The translations under genes and the position numbers were made by a program. From Bacteroidota bacterium (GTDB lineage Bacteria; Bacteroidota; Bacteroidia; Chitinophagales; Saprospiraceae): a DNA stretch of 45,208 nt. The notes below the pieces were generated by a model. The model saw nothing but the letters and a program-made list of their open reading frames with translations. It did not search any database and was not told the origin of the DNA. The DNA lies in the NCBI GenBank assembly GCA_014190515.1, contig BJGN01000009.1:1-45208 (forward strand), written 5' to 3'. Shown piece by piece: positions 19,521-29,200 of this stretch. Each line of letters opens with the position of its first letter. Position 1 is the stretch's first letter.

Positions 19521-20417
19521 CTACAGGGTATTTCCCTTTAAACGGTGTACTTTTTCTTCTAAGTATTGAATTATTTTCCCTGCCACATCAATACCTGAGA
19601 CCGTTTCAATACCCTCAAGCCCCGGAGATCCATTAACCTCTAGAATTAAAGGACCTTTTTCGCTTCTCAATAAATCAATACCAGTAACATCAAGTTCACA
19701 AATCTGTGCTGTTCTAAGGATCAAATCTTTTTCTAGATCCGTTAATTCAATGGGTACGGCATGGCCGCCCTGGTGTAAATTAGATCTGAAATCATTAGAT
19801 TTTGCGCAACGCTCCATCGCGGCCACAATTTCACCATTTACAACGAAAGCCCTAATATCTCTGCCTTTAGCTTCTTTAATAAATTCCTGAACAATGACTG
19901 GTTCTTTTAATCGTTGAAAAGCATCGAGTACTGATTTCAGAGCGGCCTGAGATTCTGCCAGGATAACACCAGCCCCTCGGTTTCCATGAAGCATTTTAAC
20001 AATCATTGGGTAATTTCCAGGTTTATAACCCCAAACATCCGGATCAGATTCCTCTACTGGAAAATAGGTATTTGGCATTGGAATACCTTCATTGATAAGG
20101 AGTTGATGAACAACCAACTTATCTCTCACTTTAGTCAAAGGAACAGCGTCAATAGTGCTGGGAATACCAAGAATACTGAACTGCCGTATCAACCGGGCAC
20201 CCAGGTGGGTAGCCGAAGAGGCAATTCTGGGAATAATGGCATCAACGTCAGATATTTTTTTTCCAAGATGATAGACAAAGGGGACACCATTTTCAAATGA
20301 TATATCTGTTTTATTATAGTTCAAAATTTCGAAGGCTATCTTATTTTTAAGACAAGCCTGAACGAGGGTGTTTGTGGAGTACACTTTTGGGTACTGGGAT
20401 AATATACCAAATTTCAT
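19521..20417 (-). CDS. rimK: RimK-family ATP-grasp ligase
   Basis: 298 residues, close to the E. coli length of 300. The start MKFGILSQYPKVYSTNTLVQA matches RimK, so ATG 20417 is preferred to the upstream TTG at 20459. ATP-grasp features are LPNTYFPVEES-like lid region, YPMIVKMLHGNRGAGVILAES, KEAKGRDIRAFVVNGE, RSNLHQGGHAVPIELT, and the metal-binding LILEVNGSPGLEGIE. RimK adds glutamates to the C terminus of ribosomal protein S6; relatives make other peptide bonds, so the exact acceptor is inferred. It is divergent from the UMF1 transporter gene. Confidence 0.9.
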   Translation of the reverse strand: MKFGILSQYPKVYSTNTLVQACLKNKIAFEILNYNKTDISFENGVPFVYHLGKKISDVDAIIPRIASSATHLGARLIRQFSILGIPSTIDAVPLTKVRDKLVVHQLLINEGIPMPNTYFPVEESDPDVWGYKPGNYPMIVKMLHGNRGAGVILAESQAALKSVLDAFQRLKEPVIVQEFIKEAKGRDIRAFVVNGEIVAAMERCAKSNDFRSNLHQGGHAVPIELTDLEKDLILRTAQICELDVTGIDLLRSEKGPLILEVNGSPGLEGIETVSGIDVAGKIIQYLEEKVHRLKGNTL

Positions 20418-20512
20418 AGTAGGGCTCAATAAGGAATCAATTTTCTCAAGGTTGCACAAAATACAATTAATTCCCTATCTTGTTAATATTCCTAAATTAA
20501 CTTCGAAAAATT

Positions 20513-21811
20513 ATGAATCATCCCGTATTGGATACCTTTAAAATCAATGACCCGAAGGTTATCCGTGCCTGGGCATTTTATGATTGGGCTAACTCTGCCT
20601 TTGCCTTAGTTATCACCACTGCTATTTTCCCAGCTTATTATCTGGCCATTACTAATGATGTAATAGAAGTATTTGGTTTACAGATGTCAAACAGTGCACT
20701 ATATGCTTTCACTATAACGCTAGCTTATATTATTCTTACCCTGGCATCTCCCATTCTTTCAGGAATGGCTGATTATAGTGGCAGAAAAAAGCAGTTCTTA
20801 TTGTTTTTTACGCTCCTTGGATCTTTCTCCTGTATAGGATTATTCTTTTTTCAAGGCATGGAACAAATTGCATTAGGAATCCTCTTATTTTTATTAGGTC
20901 TCATCGGTTTTGCGGGCGGATTAGTTTTTTACAATGCTTTTCTTCCTGAAATTGCCAGTCCCGACCAATATGACAGAGTAAGTGCTAAAGGTTTTTCCTT
21001 AGGCTTTTTAGGTAGTCTTATTCTATTGAGCTTCTGTTTGATAATGATTCAAAAACCTGGTTACTTTGGTATGGACGAAGGCACTACCCTTCCCGTAAGA
21101 TTATCCTTTGTAATAGTTGGGGGCTGGTGGCTCATTTTTTCCCTACAATCTTTATCAAAATTACCAAACAGTAACCGCCGTACATCTTATGAAAATACTT
21201 TTAAAAATGGAATAATCGAATTTTTAAAAGTTTGGAAATCCTCCAAGCAATATCCTGAATTATACAAATTTTTATTTTCTTTTTTCACCTACAGTGCGGG
21301 CGTTCAAACCATTTTATACATGGCCGCCACTTTTGCTGAAAAAGAACTTCATTTTGAAACATCTGAGTTAATTATAGTCATTCTATGCATACAACTTTTG
21401 GGTATTGTTGGCGCATACGTTGCCTCCCTATGTTCTACGAAATGGGGAAATAAAATAACATTAATGTTTATTTTATTTATTTGGACCATCGTATGCATGG
21501 TCGCTTATATGACCTACATAAAAATTCATTTTTATTTTTTAGCCGCCGCTGTTGGATTTGTCATGGGTGCTGTTCAATCACTCTCCCGCTCAACCTACGC
21601 TAAATTAATACCAAAACAAACAGAAGATAATACTTCCTATTTTAGCTTATATGATATATTGGAAAAGTCAGCCATTATTTTAGGAACTTTTATCTTTGGA
21701 TTTTTAAATCAACTTACGGGAAGTATGCGCTTTAGCATTTTGTTTTTAAGCGTCATTTTCGTTGTAAGTATTATTTTATTTTCACGCATACAAATTAAAA
21801 ATGAAGCCTGA
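20513..21811 (+). CDS. UMF1-type major facilitator transporter
   Basis: 432 residues and about 12 membrane helices. The opening KVIRAWAFYDWANSAFALVITTAIFPAYY is the mark of the UMF1/Atg22-like family; LASPILSGMADYSGRKKQFLL is the MFS loop between helices 2 and 3, and FVMGAVQSLSRSTYAKLIP is in helices 10-11. The substrate is not known for bacterial members, while Atg22 exports amino acids in yeast. The 3' end overlaps the start of the DUF4105 gene by 11 bases, which suggests coupled translation. A weak promoter -7 (TATCTTG) lies near 20476. Confidence 0.88.
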   Translation: MNHPVLDTFKINDPKVIRAWAFYDWANSAFALVITTAIFPAYYLAITNDVIEVFGLQMSNSALYAFTITLAYIILTLASPILSGMADYSGRKKQFLLFFTLLGSFSCIGLFFFQGMEQIALGILLFLLGLIGFAGGLVFYNAFLPEIASPDQYDRVSAKGFSLGFLGSLILLSFCLIMIQKPGYFGMDEGTTLPVRLSFVIVGGWWLIFSLQSLSKLPNSNRRTSYENTFKNGIIEFLKVWKSSKQYPELYKFLFSFFTYSAGVQTILYMAATFAEKELHFETSELIIVILCIQLLGIVGAYVASLCSTKWGNKITLMFILFIWTIVCMVAYMTYIKIHFYFLAAAVGFVMGAVQSLSRSTYAKLIPKQTEDNTSYFSLYDILEKSAIILGTFIFGFLNQLTGSMRFSILFLSVIFVVSIILFSRIQIKNEA

Positions 21812-23003
21812 CAGCCATTTTTCCTTATTCTTAAAATTATTGCCCGTTTTATTGCTTTTAATTTGCAAACCTGTGCCATTAATTTGTCAAATGGGGGTTC
21901 CCTTATACCTTTCAGAACATACTAAAGTTAGTTTGTTAACATCTTCCCCTGGGGAAGATTTATATGCCCAGTTTGGTCATAGCGCCATTAGAATTAAGGA
22001 TACTCTTTCTGGGCAGGATTTAGTATTCAATTATGGATTGTTTGATTTTAATACACCTGGGTTCTATGTGAAATTTATTCGAGGAAAATTACCTTATCAA
22101 CTGGGTATCCAAAGATTTGATGCTTTTTTAAATGCCTATATTGAAGAAAACAGACAGTGTAGGGAATTAGAAATAAACCTCAATGAAAAAGAAAGACTAG
22201 AAATAATAAATTATTTATCTGTCAATTATCTTCCTGAAAATCGGGAATATCCTTATGATTTTTTCTTCGATAATTGTGCCACTCGAATCAGAGATATACT
22301 GGAAAATAAATTTCAAGCAAATTATCCAGATACCAGTTTAGTAAAAAAAGCTCCATTTCGTCATTTTTTAGCGGAATATGTAGGTCAAAATTCATGGATA
22401 AATGTTGGTTTTTATCTGATTCTTGGTTTACCAGCCGACGCGATAGCAACGTTTAGAGATGAAATGTTTCTTCCCGATTATTTAGAAAAGCACTTAGAAA
22501 ATGCCTCTCTGGGTGGTCAACCTCTTGCTAAAAATAAAATCAATATCTTATTTCAAAATCAGCCACAACCCTCTGACTCATTCCTTCTAAGTCCTATATT
22601 AGTAAGTTGCCTACTCTTTTTTATAGCACTGATACTAACCTTTTACTATACAAAGCGATGGACTAAAATTTTTGACACTGTCTTTTTTAGCCTGATTTCA
22701 ATCTCAGGTATTCTTTTTGTTTTTATGTGGGTGGGAACAGATCACTTTGTCACCCATAAAAACATGAACTTGCTTTGGGCCAATCCTTTATACATACTTG
22801 TAATTTTAAATTTATATTTAGGAAAAAAAGGAAAATATCTTCTCTTTTTACTATTAACCTTGAATCTTACTGTTCTCACAGGATGGAAAATACTGCCACA
22901 GGAATTTCATATAGCAATGATTCCCTTGATTTTAACCAGTATTTTAAGACTAACAGATCAGCTTTATTATGCAGGGAGAAGTAAGTATTTTTTCGAAAAG
23001 TAG
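21801..23003 (+). CDS. DUF4105 (Lnb N-terminal-like) membrane protein
   Basis: 400 residues. A signal or anchor helix (LFLKLLPVLLLLICKPVPLICQ) is followed by the DUF4105 domain (about 35-260): SLLTSSPGEDLYAQFGHSAIRI with the conserved His, YGLFDFNTPGFYVKFIRGKLPYQLG, and YPYDFFFDNCATRIRD with the conserved Cys, arranged like a NlpC/P60-type Cys-His pair. The C-terminal third has about five membrane helices (SPILVSCLLFFIALILTFYY onward). The domain is related to Lnb, the enterococcal enzyme that moves an acyl chain on lipoproteins; that role here is inference. It overlaps the UMF1 gene by 11 bases. Confidence 0.85.
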   Translation: MKPDSHFSLFLKLLPVLLLLICKPVPLICQMGVPLYLSEHTKVSLLTSSPGEDLYAQFGHSAIRIKDTLSGQDLVFNYGLFDFNTPGFYVKFIRGKLPYQLGIQRFDAFLNAYIEENRQCRELEINLNEKERLEIINYLSVNYLPENREYPYDFFFDNCATRIRDILENKFQANYPDTSLVKKAPFRHFLAEYVGQNSWINVGFYLILGLPADAIATFRDEMFLPDYLEKHLENASLGGQPLAKNKINILFQNQPQPSDSFLLSPILVSCLLFFIALILTFYYTKRWTKIFDTVFFSLISISGILFVFMWVGTDHFVTHKNMNLLWANPLYILVILNLYLGKKGKYLLFLLLTLNLTVLTGWKILPQEFHIAMIPLILTSILRLTDQLYYAGRSKYFFEK

Positions 23004-23072
23004 AGATATAAACAGATATTTTTGCGTGTGATCTGTCCGATTTTAGTCAAAATTTATTGCTTGATTAAGGTG

Positions 23073-23080
23073 TATCTTTG
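23073..23080 (+). promoter_or_regulatory. Promoter -7 element before the Rpn-type nuclease gene
   Basis: TATCTTTG matches TAnnTTTG exactly and lies 25 bases before the ATG at 23106. Two TTG triplets at 23057-23063 are closer than the usual 19-base spacing, so the -33 box is doubtful. Confidence 0.45.
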
Positions 23081-23105
23081 AAAAAAAATATAAGTACCTA
23101 AAATT

Positions 23106-24035
23106 ATGATCATAGCGAACCCCATTTACGATCTAGTATTCAAAAGAATGATGGAAAACGATAAAGTAGCTAAATTCTTTATCGGAACACTAATAGATCA
23201 ACCTATTGATACCATAGATTTTAAGCCTCAAGAATTTACTTATAAAAATAAATTAGCCAATTTGTCATTCTTTCGCTTAGATTTTATTGCGACTATAAAA
23301 ACGAAAAGTGGAGAATATATAAAAGTGATCATTGAAATTCAAAAAGCCAGAAATCATGTTGACTTGATGAGATTTAGAAACTATTTGGCTGAAAATTATA
23401 AAAAGGAAGATACATTAAATGGAGAAAGGTTAATTTTACCAATTATTCCCATTTATATTTTAGGCTTTAACTTACCAGAAATAGAGACGGCTTGTGTAAA
23501 AATCGAAAGAAATTACAAAGATCTTTTGTCAAAAAAAATAATTAGTAAAAAAAGTGAATTCATTGAGAAATTAACTCATGATAGTTTTATTGTTCAAGTT
23601 AATAGGATTTCAGGCAAATTTCAGTCAAGACTCGATAAATTACTTAGTCTTTTTGAACAATCAAATTTTATAGACGATAAAAAATTTGTAAAGGAATTTA
23701 CTCATAAAATAGATAGTGATGATTTAAAAATTGTCACTGACATTCTTCATTATACAGGCATAGATCCTAAACAAAAAAAGCTTTTCGAAATTGAACAAGA
23801 AGCGTGGCGATCAATTTATGCTGGATACCGGGACAGTGAAAAGAAATATTTTAAAAACCTTAAAGTAAAAGAAGAGGAACTTAAATTAAAAGACAGCACC
23901 ATTGCAGAAAAGGATAATACCATTGCAAAAATGGATAATACTATTGCAGAAAAGGAAAATACCATTGCAGAAAAGGAAAATACCATTGCAGAAATGGAAA
24001 ATACCATTGCAGAATTATTAAAAAATCAGGTATAG
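23106..24035 (+). CDS. Rpn-family PD-(D/E)XK nuclease/transposase-like protein with repeat coiled-coil tail
   Basis: 309 residues. The N-terminal domain begins NPIYDLVFKRMMENDKVAKFF, as in the Rpn/PDDEXK_2 family. Likely catalytic residues are D59 (FFRLDFIA) and E77-x-Q79 (VIIEIQKA), the E-x-Q variant common in this family. Rpn proteins of E. coli are DNA endonucleases that raise RecA-independent recombination; many Bacteroidota carry several copies. The last 45 residues are a charged coiled coil made from a 7-residue unit, TIAEKEN. It has its own promoter and no partner gene. Base composition is even more AT-rich than its neighbours, which may hint at transfer. Confidence 0.85.
   Translation: MIIANPIYDLVFKRMMENDKVAKFFIGTLIDQPIDTIDFKPQEFTYKNKLANLSFFRLDFIATIKTKSGEYIKVIIEIQKARNHVDLMRFRNYLAENYKKEDTLNGERLILPIIPIYILGFNLPEIETACVKIERNYKDLLSKKIISKKSEFIEKLTHDSFIVQVNRISGKFQSRLDKLLSLFEQSNFIDDKKFVKEFTHKIDSDDLKIVTDILHYTGIDPKQKKLFEIEQEAWRSIYAGYRDSEKKYFKNLKVKEEELKLKDSTIAEKDNTIAKMDNTIAEKENTIAEKENTIAEMENTIAELLKNQV
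23898..24014 (+). repeat. 21-base in-frame tandem repeat (5.6 copies)
   Basis: Units start at 23898, 23919, 23940, 23961 and 23982, with a partial one at 24003. Each is ACCATTGCAGAAAAGGAAAAT or differs by only a few bases. In protein this is TIAEKDN, TIAKMDN, TIAEKEN, TIAEKEN, TIAEMEN, TIAE. One unit equals one heptad, so gain or loss of units lengthens or shortens the coiled coil without a frameshift. Confidence 0.92.
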
Positions 24036-24131
24036 TAGAATGATCTTTTATTAAATCATTACAAGTTGAACCCTTCTACGCTGCCGTTTTACTGTATTTT
24101 TTAGTACATTGTGGTGTTAAATTTCAATACC

Positions 24132-24770
24132 ATGCAAACTAACAGGGAAAATCTAACCACCATCGTATTTGACTTAGGTGGTGTGCTAATTGATTGGAAC
24201 CCAAGATATCTTTACCGGGAAATATTTAATGACGACGAAGCAATGGAGCTATTCTTAGCAAAAATTTGTACCCCCGAATGGAATGAGAAACAAGACGCTG
24301 GCAGGAGTTTAAAAGAAGCAACGGATAGTCTGATTGAAAATCATCCTCTTTGGGATAAGGAAATTGCGGCTTTTTACGGACAATGGGAGAAAATGCTAAA
24401 TGGTTCGATTGAAGTAACCGTGAAAATTTTGGACTATTTAGTAAAACAAAAAAAATACAAACTTTATGCCCTGACTAACTGGTCCTCTGAAACATGGCCT
24501 ATAGCCTGGGATAAATTTCCTTTCCTTGACTGGTTTGAGGGTATATTAGTATCTGGAAGAGAGGAACTGGCAAAGCCAGATCCCAAGATATATGAATTGC
24601 TTTTTGAAAGATTTGATATTAATCCGGAAGAAGCTCTTTTCATTGATGACAATATTAGGAATGTAGACGCCTCCATAAAAGCGGGTATGGACGCTGTCCA
24701 TTTTACCACACCTGAAGACTTACATGCCTTTTTGTTAGACCAAAAAATTATTCCAACCCCTATTATTTAA
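24132..24770 (+). CDS. HAD-family phosphatase (YihX-like)
   Basis: 212 residues from ATG 24132; the frame is open from GTG 24111, but a promoter-like TACATTG at 24104-24110 and the family start favour the ATG. Motif I is TIVFDLGGVLIDWNP, where the residue two after the nucleophile Asp is Gly, as in E. coli YihX (glucose-1-phosphate phosphatase). Motif II is YALTNWS, motif III the Lys in GREELAKPDPKIY, and motif IV LFIDDNIRNVDAS. The substrate is probably a small sugar phosphate, by analogy only. Confidence 0.87.
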   Translation: MQTNRENLTTIVFDLGGVLIDWNPRYLYREIFNDDEAMELFLAKICTPEWNEKQDAGRSLKEATDSLIENHPLWDKEIAAFYGQWEKMLNGSIEVTVKILDYLVKQKKYKLYALTNWSSETWPIAWDKFPFLDWFEGILVSGREELAKPDPKIYELLFERFDINPEEALFIDDNIRNVDASIKAGMDAVHFTTPEDLHAFLLDQKIIPTPII

Positions 24771-24806
24771 CCGAGTATTGCTTATATTTAGAAAAATTAA
24801 TAAAAC

Positions 24807-26060
24807 GTGAAAAAAGCTAATAATCTTACGCTATACATTATCATAGCCATGGTAGCAGGTGTCCTTTTAGGATATACCGTCCACACTCAATCTTCCCCTG
24901 AATTTATTGCGATATTCGCTGAACGCATTAAAATTTTAACCAAGATATTTTTGCTTTTGGTACAAATGATTATCGCTCCACTTGTATTTTCCACCCTTGT
25001 TGTTGGCATTGCAAAATTAGGTGATTTAAAGACTGTTGGACGTATTGGAGGCAAAGCCATGTTATGGTTTATTTCTGCTTCCCTTATGAGTTTAATGATT
25101 GGAATGATCTTAGTAAACATACTAAAACCTGGGGTTGGCATAGATTTAGACAATGCAGATGCCAGTGCTGCTGCAGATGTTTTAAGTAAAACCCAAGTTT
25201 TTTCCTTAGAGAATTTTGTAGTACATCTTTTTCCAAGAAGTATTTTCGAAGCCTTAGCACAAAACGAAATATTGCAAATTGTTATATTCTCCATTCTCTT
25301 TGGTGTAGCTACTGCTGGATTAGGTGAAAATGGTAAGGTCATAGTAAAGGGTTTGGATGCGGTGGCACATGCTATCTTAAAAATGGTCGGATATGTAATG
25401 AATGTGGCTCCTCTCGGTGTTTTTGGTGCTATTGCAGCCGTTATTGCCACCAAAGGCTTAGGTATATTTTATTTTTATGGAAAATACATGGGATTTTTTC
25501 TCATTGGTATAGCTGTATTATGGATTGTATTACTTGTTTTCGGAAAAATCTTCCTGGGAGATCGTCTACCAGGACTCCTCAAAAGAATTATTCAACCTAT
25601 TATCATCGCTTTCAGCACTACAAGTAGTGAAGCGGTGTTCCCAAAACTAACAGAGGAACTTGAAAAATTTGGATGTAAGGATAAAATTGTTTCCTTTATT
25701 CTTCCTTTAGGATACTCGTTCAATTTGGATGGGAGCATGATGTACATGACCTTTGCCAGTATTGCAATAGCTCAGGCTTATGGTATTCAATTGGACGTTG
25801 GAACACAAATTACGATGTTACTGGTACTCATGCTAACCAGTAAAGGTATTGCTGGCGTACCCAGAGCCTCATTGGTTGTTATCACCGCTACCTTATCTAT
25901 GTTCAACATTCCACCTGAAGGTATTGCCTTAATTCTACCTATTGACCATTTTTGTGACATGTTTCGATCCGGGACAAATGTTATAGGTAACGCACTAGCT
26001 ACCACTGTTATAAGCAAATGGGAAGGAGAATTGGGCCCTGAACAGGAAACCATTGTTTAA
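24807..26060 (+). CDS. Dicarboxylate/amino acid:cation symporter (DAACS family)
   Basis: 417 residues from a GTG start, with about eight membrane helices and two re-entrant hairpins. Family signatures are the Ser-rich hairpin tip FSTTSSEAVFPKL, the helix 7 motif GYSFNLDGSMMYMTF, the second hairpin TSKGIAGVPRASLVV, and the helix 8 motif CDMFRSGTNVIGNALATTVISKW. The Arg in CDMFRS matches the residue that binds the side-chain carboxylate of aspartate or glutamate in GltPh. The Asp that helps hold sodium in GltPh (VTGD) is Asn here (VIGN), as in DctA. This favours a proton-coupled aspartate/glutamate or C4-dicarboxylate carrier; that is inference. Confidence 0.93.
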   Translation: MKKANNLTLYIIIAMVAGVLLGYTVHTQSSPEFIAIFAERIKILTKIFLLLVQMIIAPLVFSTLVVGIAKLGDLKTVGRIGGKAMLWFISASLMSLMIGMILVNILKPGVGIDLDNADASAAADVLSKTQVFSLENFVVHLFPRSIFEALAQNEILQIVIFSILFGVATAGLGENGKVIVKGLDAVAHAILKMVGYVMNVAPLGVFGAIAAVIATKGLGIFYFYGKYMGFFLIGIAVLWIVLLVFGKIFLGDRLPGLLKRIIQPIIIAFSTTSSEAVFPKLTEELEKFGCKDKIVSFILPLGYSFNLDGSMMYMTFASIAIAQAYGIQLDVGTQITMLLVLMLTSKGIAGVPRASLVVITATLSMFNIPPEGIALILPIDHFCDMFRSGTNVIGNALATTVISKWEGELGPEQETIV

Positions 26061-26115
26061 AAAACCATTGGTATTTTCCCTATTTCGTTTTACCTTTACA
26101 ATAAAAAATAAAAAC

Positions 26116-26271
26116 ATGGAAACTGTTAAAGATACAACTAAAAGTGATTGGGTAATATTCCTGGTTTCTCTTGCTGGAATGATTGCTCTTTTGGCTTATG
26201 CCGACGAATGGTTTTGGTTGGCCTTACCCTTTGTTTTAACCTACTTTGTCAAAGCATTGAAATTTATGTAA
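26116..26271 (+). CDS. 51-residue two-helix membrane protein
   Basis: METVKDTTKSDWVIFLVSLAGMIALLAYADEWFWLALPFVLTYFVKALKFM in pieces reads as a short charged N terminus, one helix at about 12-28 (WVIFLVSLAGMIALLAY) and a second at about 32-46. The frame is open from TTG 26053 inside the symporter end, but ATG 26116 is preceded by an A-rich leader and is preferred. No family is recognised. Its stop overlaps the stop of the convergent dnaE gene by 8 bases. It may be cotranscribed with the symporter. Confidence 0.6.
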   Translation: METVKDTTKSDWVIFLVSLAGMIALLAYADEWFWLALPFVLTYFVKALKFM

Positions 26272-29200
26272 TATTCAGAATACACTCAATACCCATTTTT
26301 TCTAGTTTTCTAATCAATTGAGTATTTGCGTGTATCTTTTTATCTTTCATAGAAAAGGAGACTTTACTTTTAGTTGACCTATCAATAACGTCAATTTTAA
26401 TAGTATGGGCTCCTTTTTCATTTTTAATTAGGAGTTCTAAATCGTTTATAAGGGAAGTATTAATTCCCTCCAGGGGAAGACGAAGTGTCACATTTTTGGT
26501 CAACTTAGAAGCAATATCTTCTAAAAGAGTTACTTCTAATAATTTAAATTCCATTCCCTGATCACGCCATCCTGCTTGAAATTTACCCTTTAGAAATACA
26601 GTCATACCTTCATCCAAAAGGAACTTAAACTGTTGGTATTCCGTTCCAAACAATCTAAACTCAAACATTCCAGTAAAGTCACTCACTTCAAATACGCCCC
26701 AACCATTTCCATTTTTAGACACCTTGTGAGTAACTTTTGATACCAATCCAGCTAACAAAACAAAGGGTCTTTGCTGATGATTGGCTAAAGAATCGAGGGA
26801 ACAGGTAGTAAATTGCTTTATTTCATAGTGATAATCATCTAAGGGGTGCCCGCTTATAAAGAAACCAGTAACCTCTTCTTCCCGTCTTAATTTTTCCAAA
26901 AGATTCCAATCTGACACGGGAGGAAATACAGGTTCAGGAATCATGATTTCCTCTGTATCTGAAAACAAGGATAGTCCACCTCCGGCAGCTCCTTGTCTTA
27001 TAGCTTGTCCATAACGGGTTGCATGTTCAATAAGAGATTCATACTTATCGGAGGGAGCAAAATATTGAGATCTAAAGGCTTCGTTACAATCATCGAAAGC
27101 ACCTGATAAGACTAAACTTTCCACGACTCTTTTTCCAACAGACTGTGAAGTCATCCTTCTCATAAAATCGAAAAAATCAGTAAACGGACCTTCCTTTGAT
27201 CTGGCAGTAAGAATTTCTTCCACCGGCCCCTCTCCCACTCCTTTCAGAGCGACTAATCCGAAACGAACGGCACCATTTTTATTTGCTGTAAAATCTGCGC
27301 CACTTTCATTAATATTTGGGCCTAAAACAGGCTGACCCATTCTTCTGCATTCTTGTAAAAAGAAGGTAACATCAGAAATATTTCCTTTGTTATTAGTAAG
27401 AACGGCTGCCATAAATTCTGCCGGAAAATGTGCTTTCAGATATGCTGTTTGAAAAGCAACAAAAGCGTAACAAGTAGAATGCGATTTATTGAAAGCATAA
27501 GAAGCAAAAGCCTCCCAATCGCCCCAAATTTTCAATAAAACCAGCTCGGGATGACCATTTTCTTTCCCTCCGCTCAGAAACTTAGGCAACATAGCATCAA
27601 GGACTGATTTTTGCTTTTTCCCCATTGCCTTTCGTAATACATCAGCCTCACCCTTTGTAAAAGATGCTAATTTTTGGGACAACAACATAACTTGCTCCTG
27701 ATAAACGGTAATTCCGTAGGTATCCTTTAATATTTCTTCCATGATGGGAAGATCATACGTTATCTTTTCTCTACCATGTTTTCTGCTTACAAAATTAGGA
27801 ATGTAGCTAATAGGCCCGGGTCTATACAAGGCATTCATAGCTATGAGATCTTCAAAAGTCGTGGGTACTAACTCTTTCAAATATTTTTGCATTCCCGGAC
27901 TTTCATATTGAAAAATACCTACCGTTTCACCATTTTGAAAAAGCTTGAATGTCTTTTCGTCTGTCAATGGAATACTGTCCATATCTAAATCAATACCATG
28001 ATTCAGATTAACCATTTTGACAGCATTTTTAATGATAGTGAGTGTTTTTAGACCCAGAAAGTCCATTTTTAGTAACCCTGCAGACTCTGCCACGCTATTA
28101 TCAAACTGCGTGACCAACATTCCACTATCCTTATCGACTTTCACGGGAACATACTTCGTGATCTCATCTGGTGTAATCACCACACCACAAGCATGAATAC
28201 CTGTATTTCGCACTGACCCTTCTAATCGTTTAGCCGTGCGAATCATTTTCCCTATTTCATCGTCACCTTTTGACAGATCTCTGAATTGGTATGCCTTTTC
28301 AACCTCCTCATTTCTTAAATCGCCTTTAAGTTTAGCATTGATATCTTTTTCTTCCAGAACTTTTGACAAGGTAGCATTCAAGGCATTTGGAAAAGTTTTA
28401 GTCACCTTATCTACCTCAGGAAGAGGAATCTGCATCACTCTACCTACATCTCGAAGGGATAATTTTGCAGCCATTGTTCCATAGGTAACAATTTGAGCTA
28501 CTTTATTCTTACCATACTTATCAATCACATAGTCTAAAACTTTCTGTCTACCTTCATCGTCAAAGTCAATATCAATATCAGGAAGAGAAACCCTTTCAGG
28601 ATTCAAAAAACGTTCGAATAGTAGATCGTATTTAATTGGATCTATATTTGTTATACCTGTACAATAAGCCACAACAGAACCTGCGGCACTACCTCTACCA
28701 GGACCTACTGCTACATTCATTTTTCGGGCAGCAGAGGTGAAATCCTGAACAATTAAAAAATAACCGGGATAACCAGAATTTTGAATAACCTTCAGCTCAA
28801 AATCAATTCTTTCACAAAGCGCAGCAGACAACTCCGGATACCTTTTTTTAGCTCCCTCATACGTCAAATGCCTCAAATAACTGTCCTGATCAGTAAATTC
28901 GGGAGGCATTGGAAAAGCAGGTAACAAAACATCTCTTGCGAGGTCTAATGTATCCACCTTCTCAAAGACTTCCATCGTATTTTCTAAGGAAAAGGGTACA
29001 TCCTTAAAAAGTGTTTGCATTTCTGCCTTCGTCTTAAAGTAAAAATCGGAAGAAGGAAATTGAAATCTATCAGCGTCTGAAATAAAGCTATTTGTATTTA
29101 TACAAAGCAAAATATCGTGAGGCAAATAGTCCTCTTCGTTTATATAATGGGAGTCATTTGTCGCAATGACCTTAAGGTTATATTTTTTGGCAAAGGTGAG

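Noticed and set aside
19513-19524. Perfect 12-base palindrome GTAGAATTCTAC over two convergent stop codons
   Set aside because: It arises largely because the stop codons of the DUF2279 and rimK genes mirror each other; the stem is short and AT-rich and has no T-run.
20418-20459. N-terminal extension of the RimK-like protein from TTG 20459
   Set aside because: The protein matches RimK from MKFGILSQ; the extension is not conserved and would lie across the likely promoter.
23816-24007. Open frame on the minus strand opposite the Rpn tail
   Set aside because: It is only the complement of the 21-base repeats (repeated MVFSFSA), with no independent coding signal.
23106-24035. Rpn-type gene as part of an intact insertion sequence
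   Set aside because: No terminal inverted repeats or target duplications are seen around it, and the flanking genes are unbroken. The family name 'putative transposase' alone does not make it a mobile element.
24035-24079. Possible nested stems after the Rpn gene (AATGAT/ATCATT and GTAGAA/TTCTAC)
   Set aside because: Six-base AT-rich stems with long loops and no T-run are expected by chance in this composition.
24887-25453. Long (188-codon) open frame on the minus strand inside the symporter gene
   Set aside because: The symporter frame has every family motif; the opposite frame is low in complexity and has no recognisable domain.
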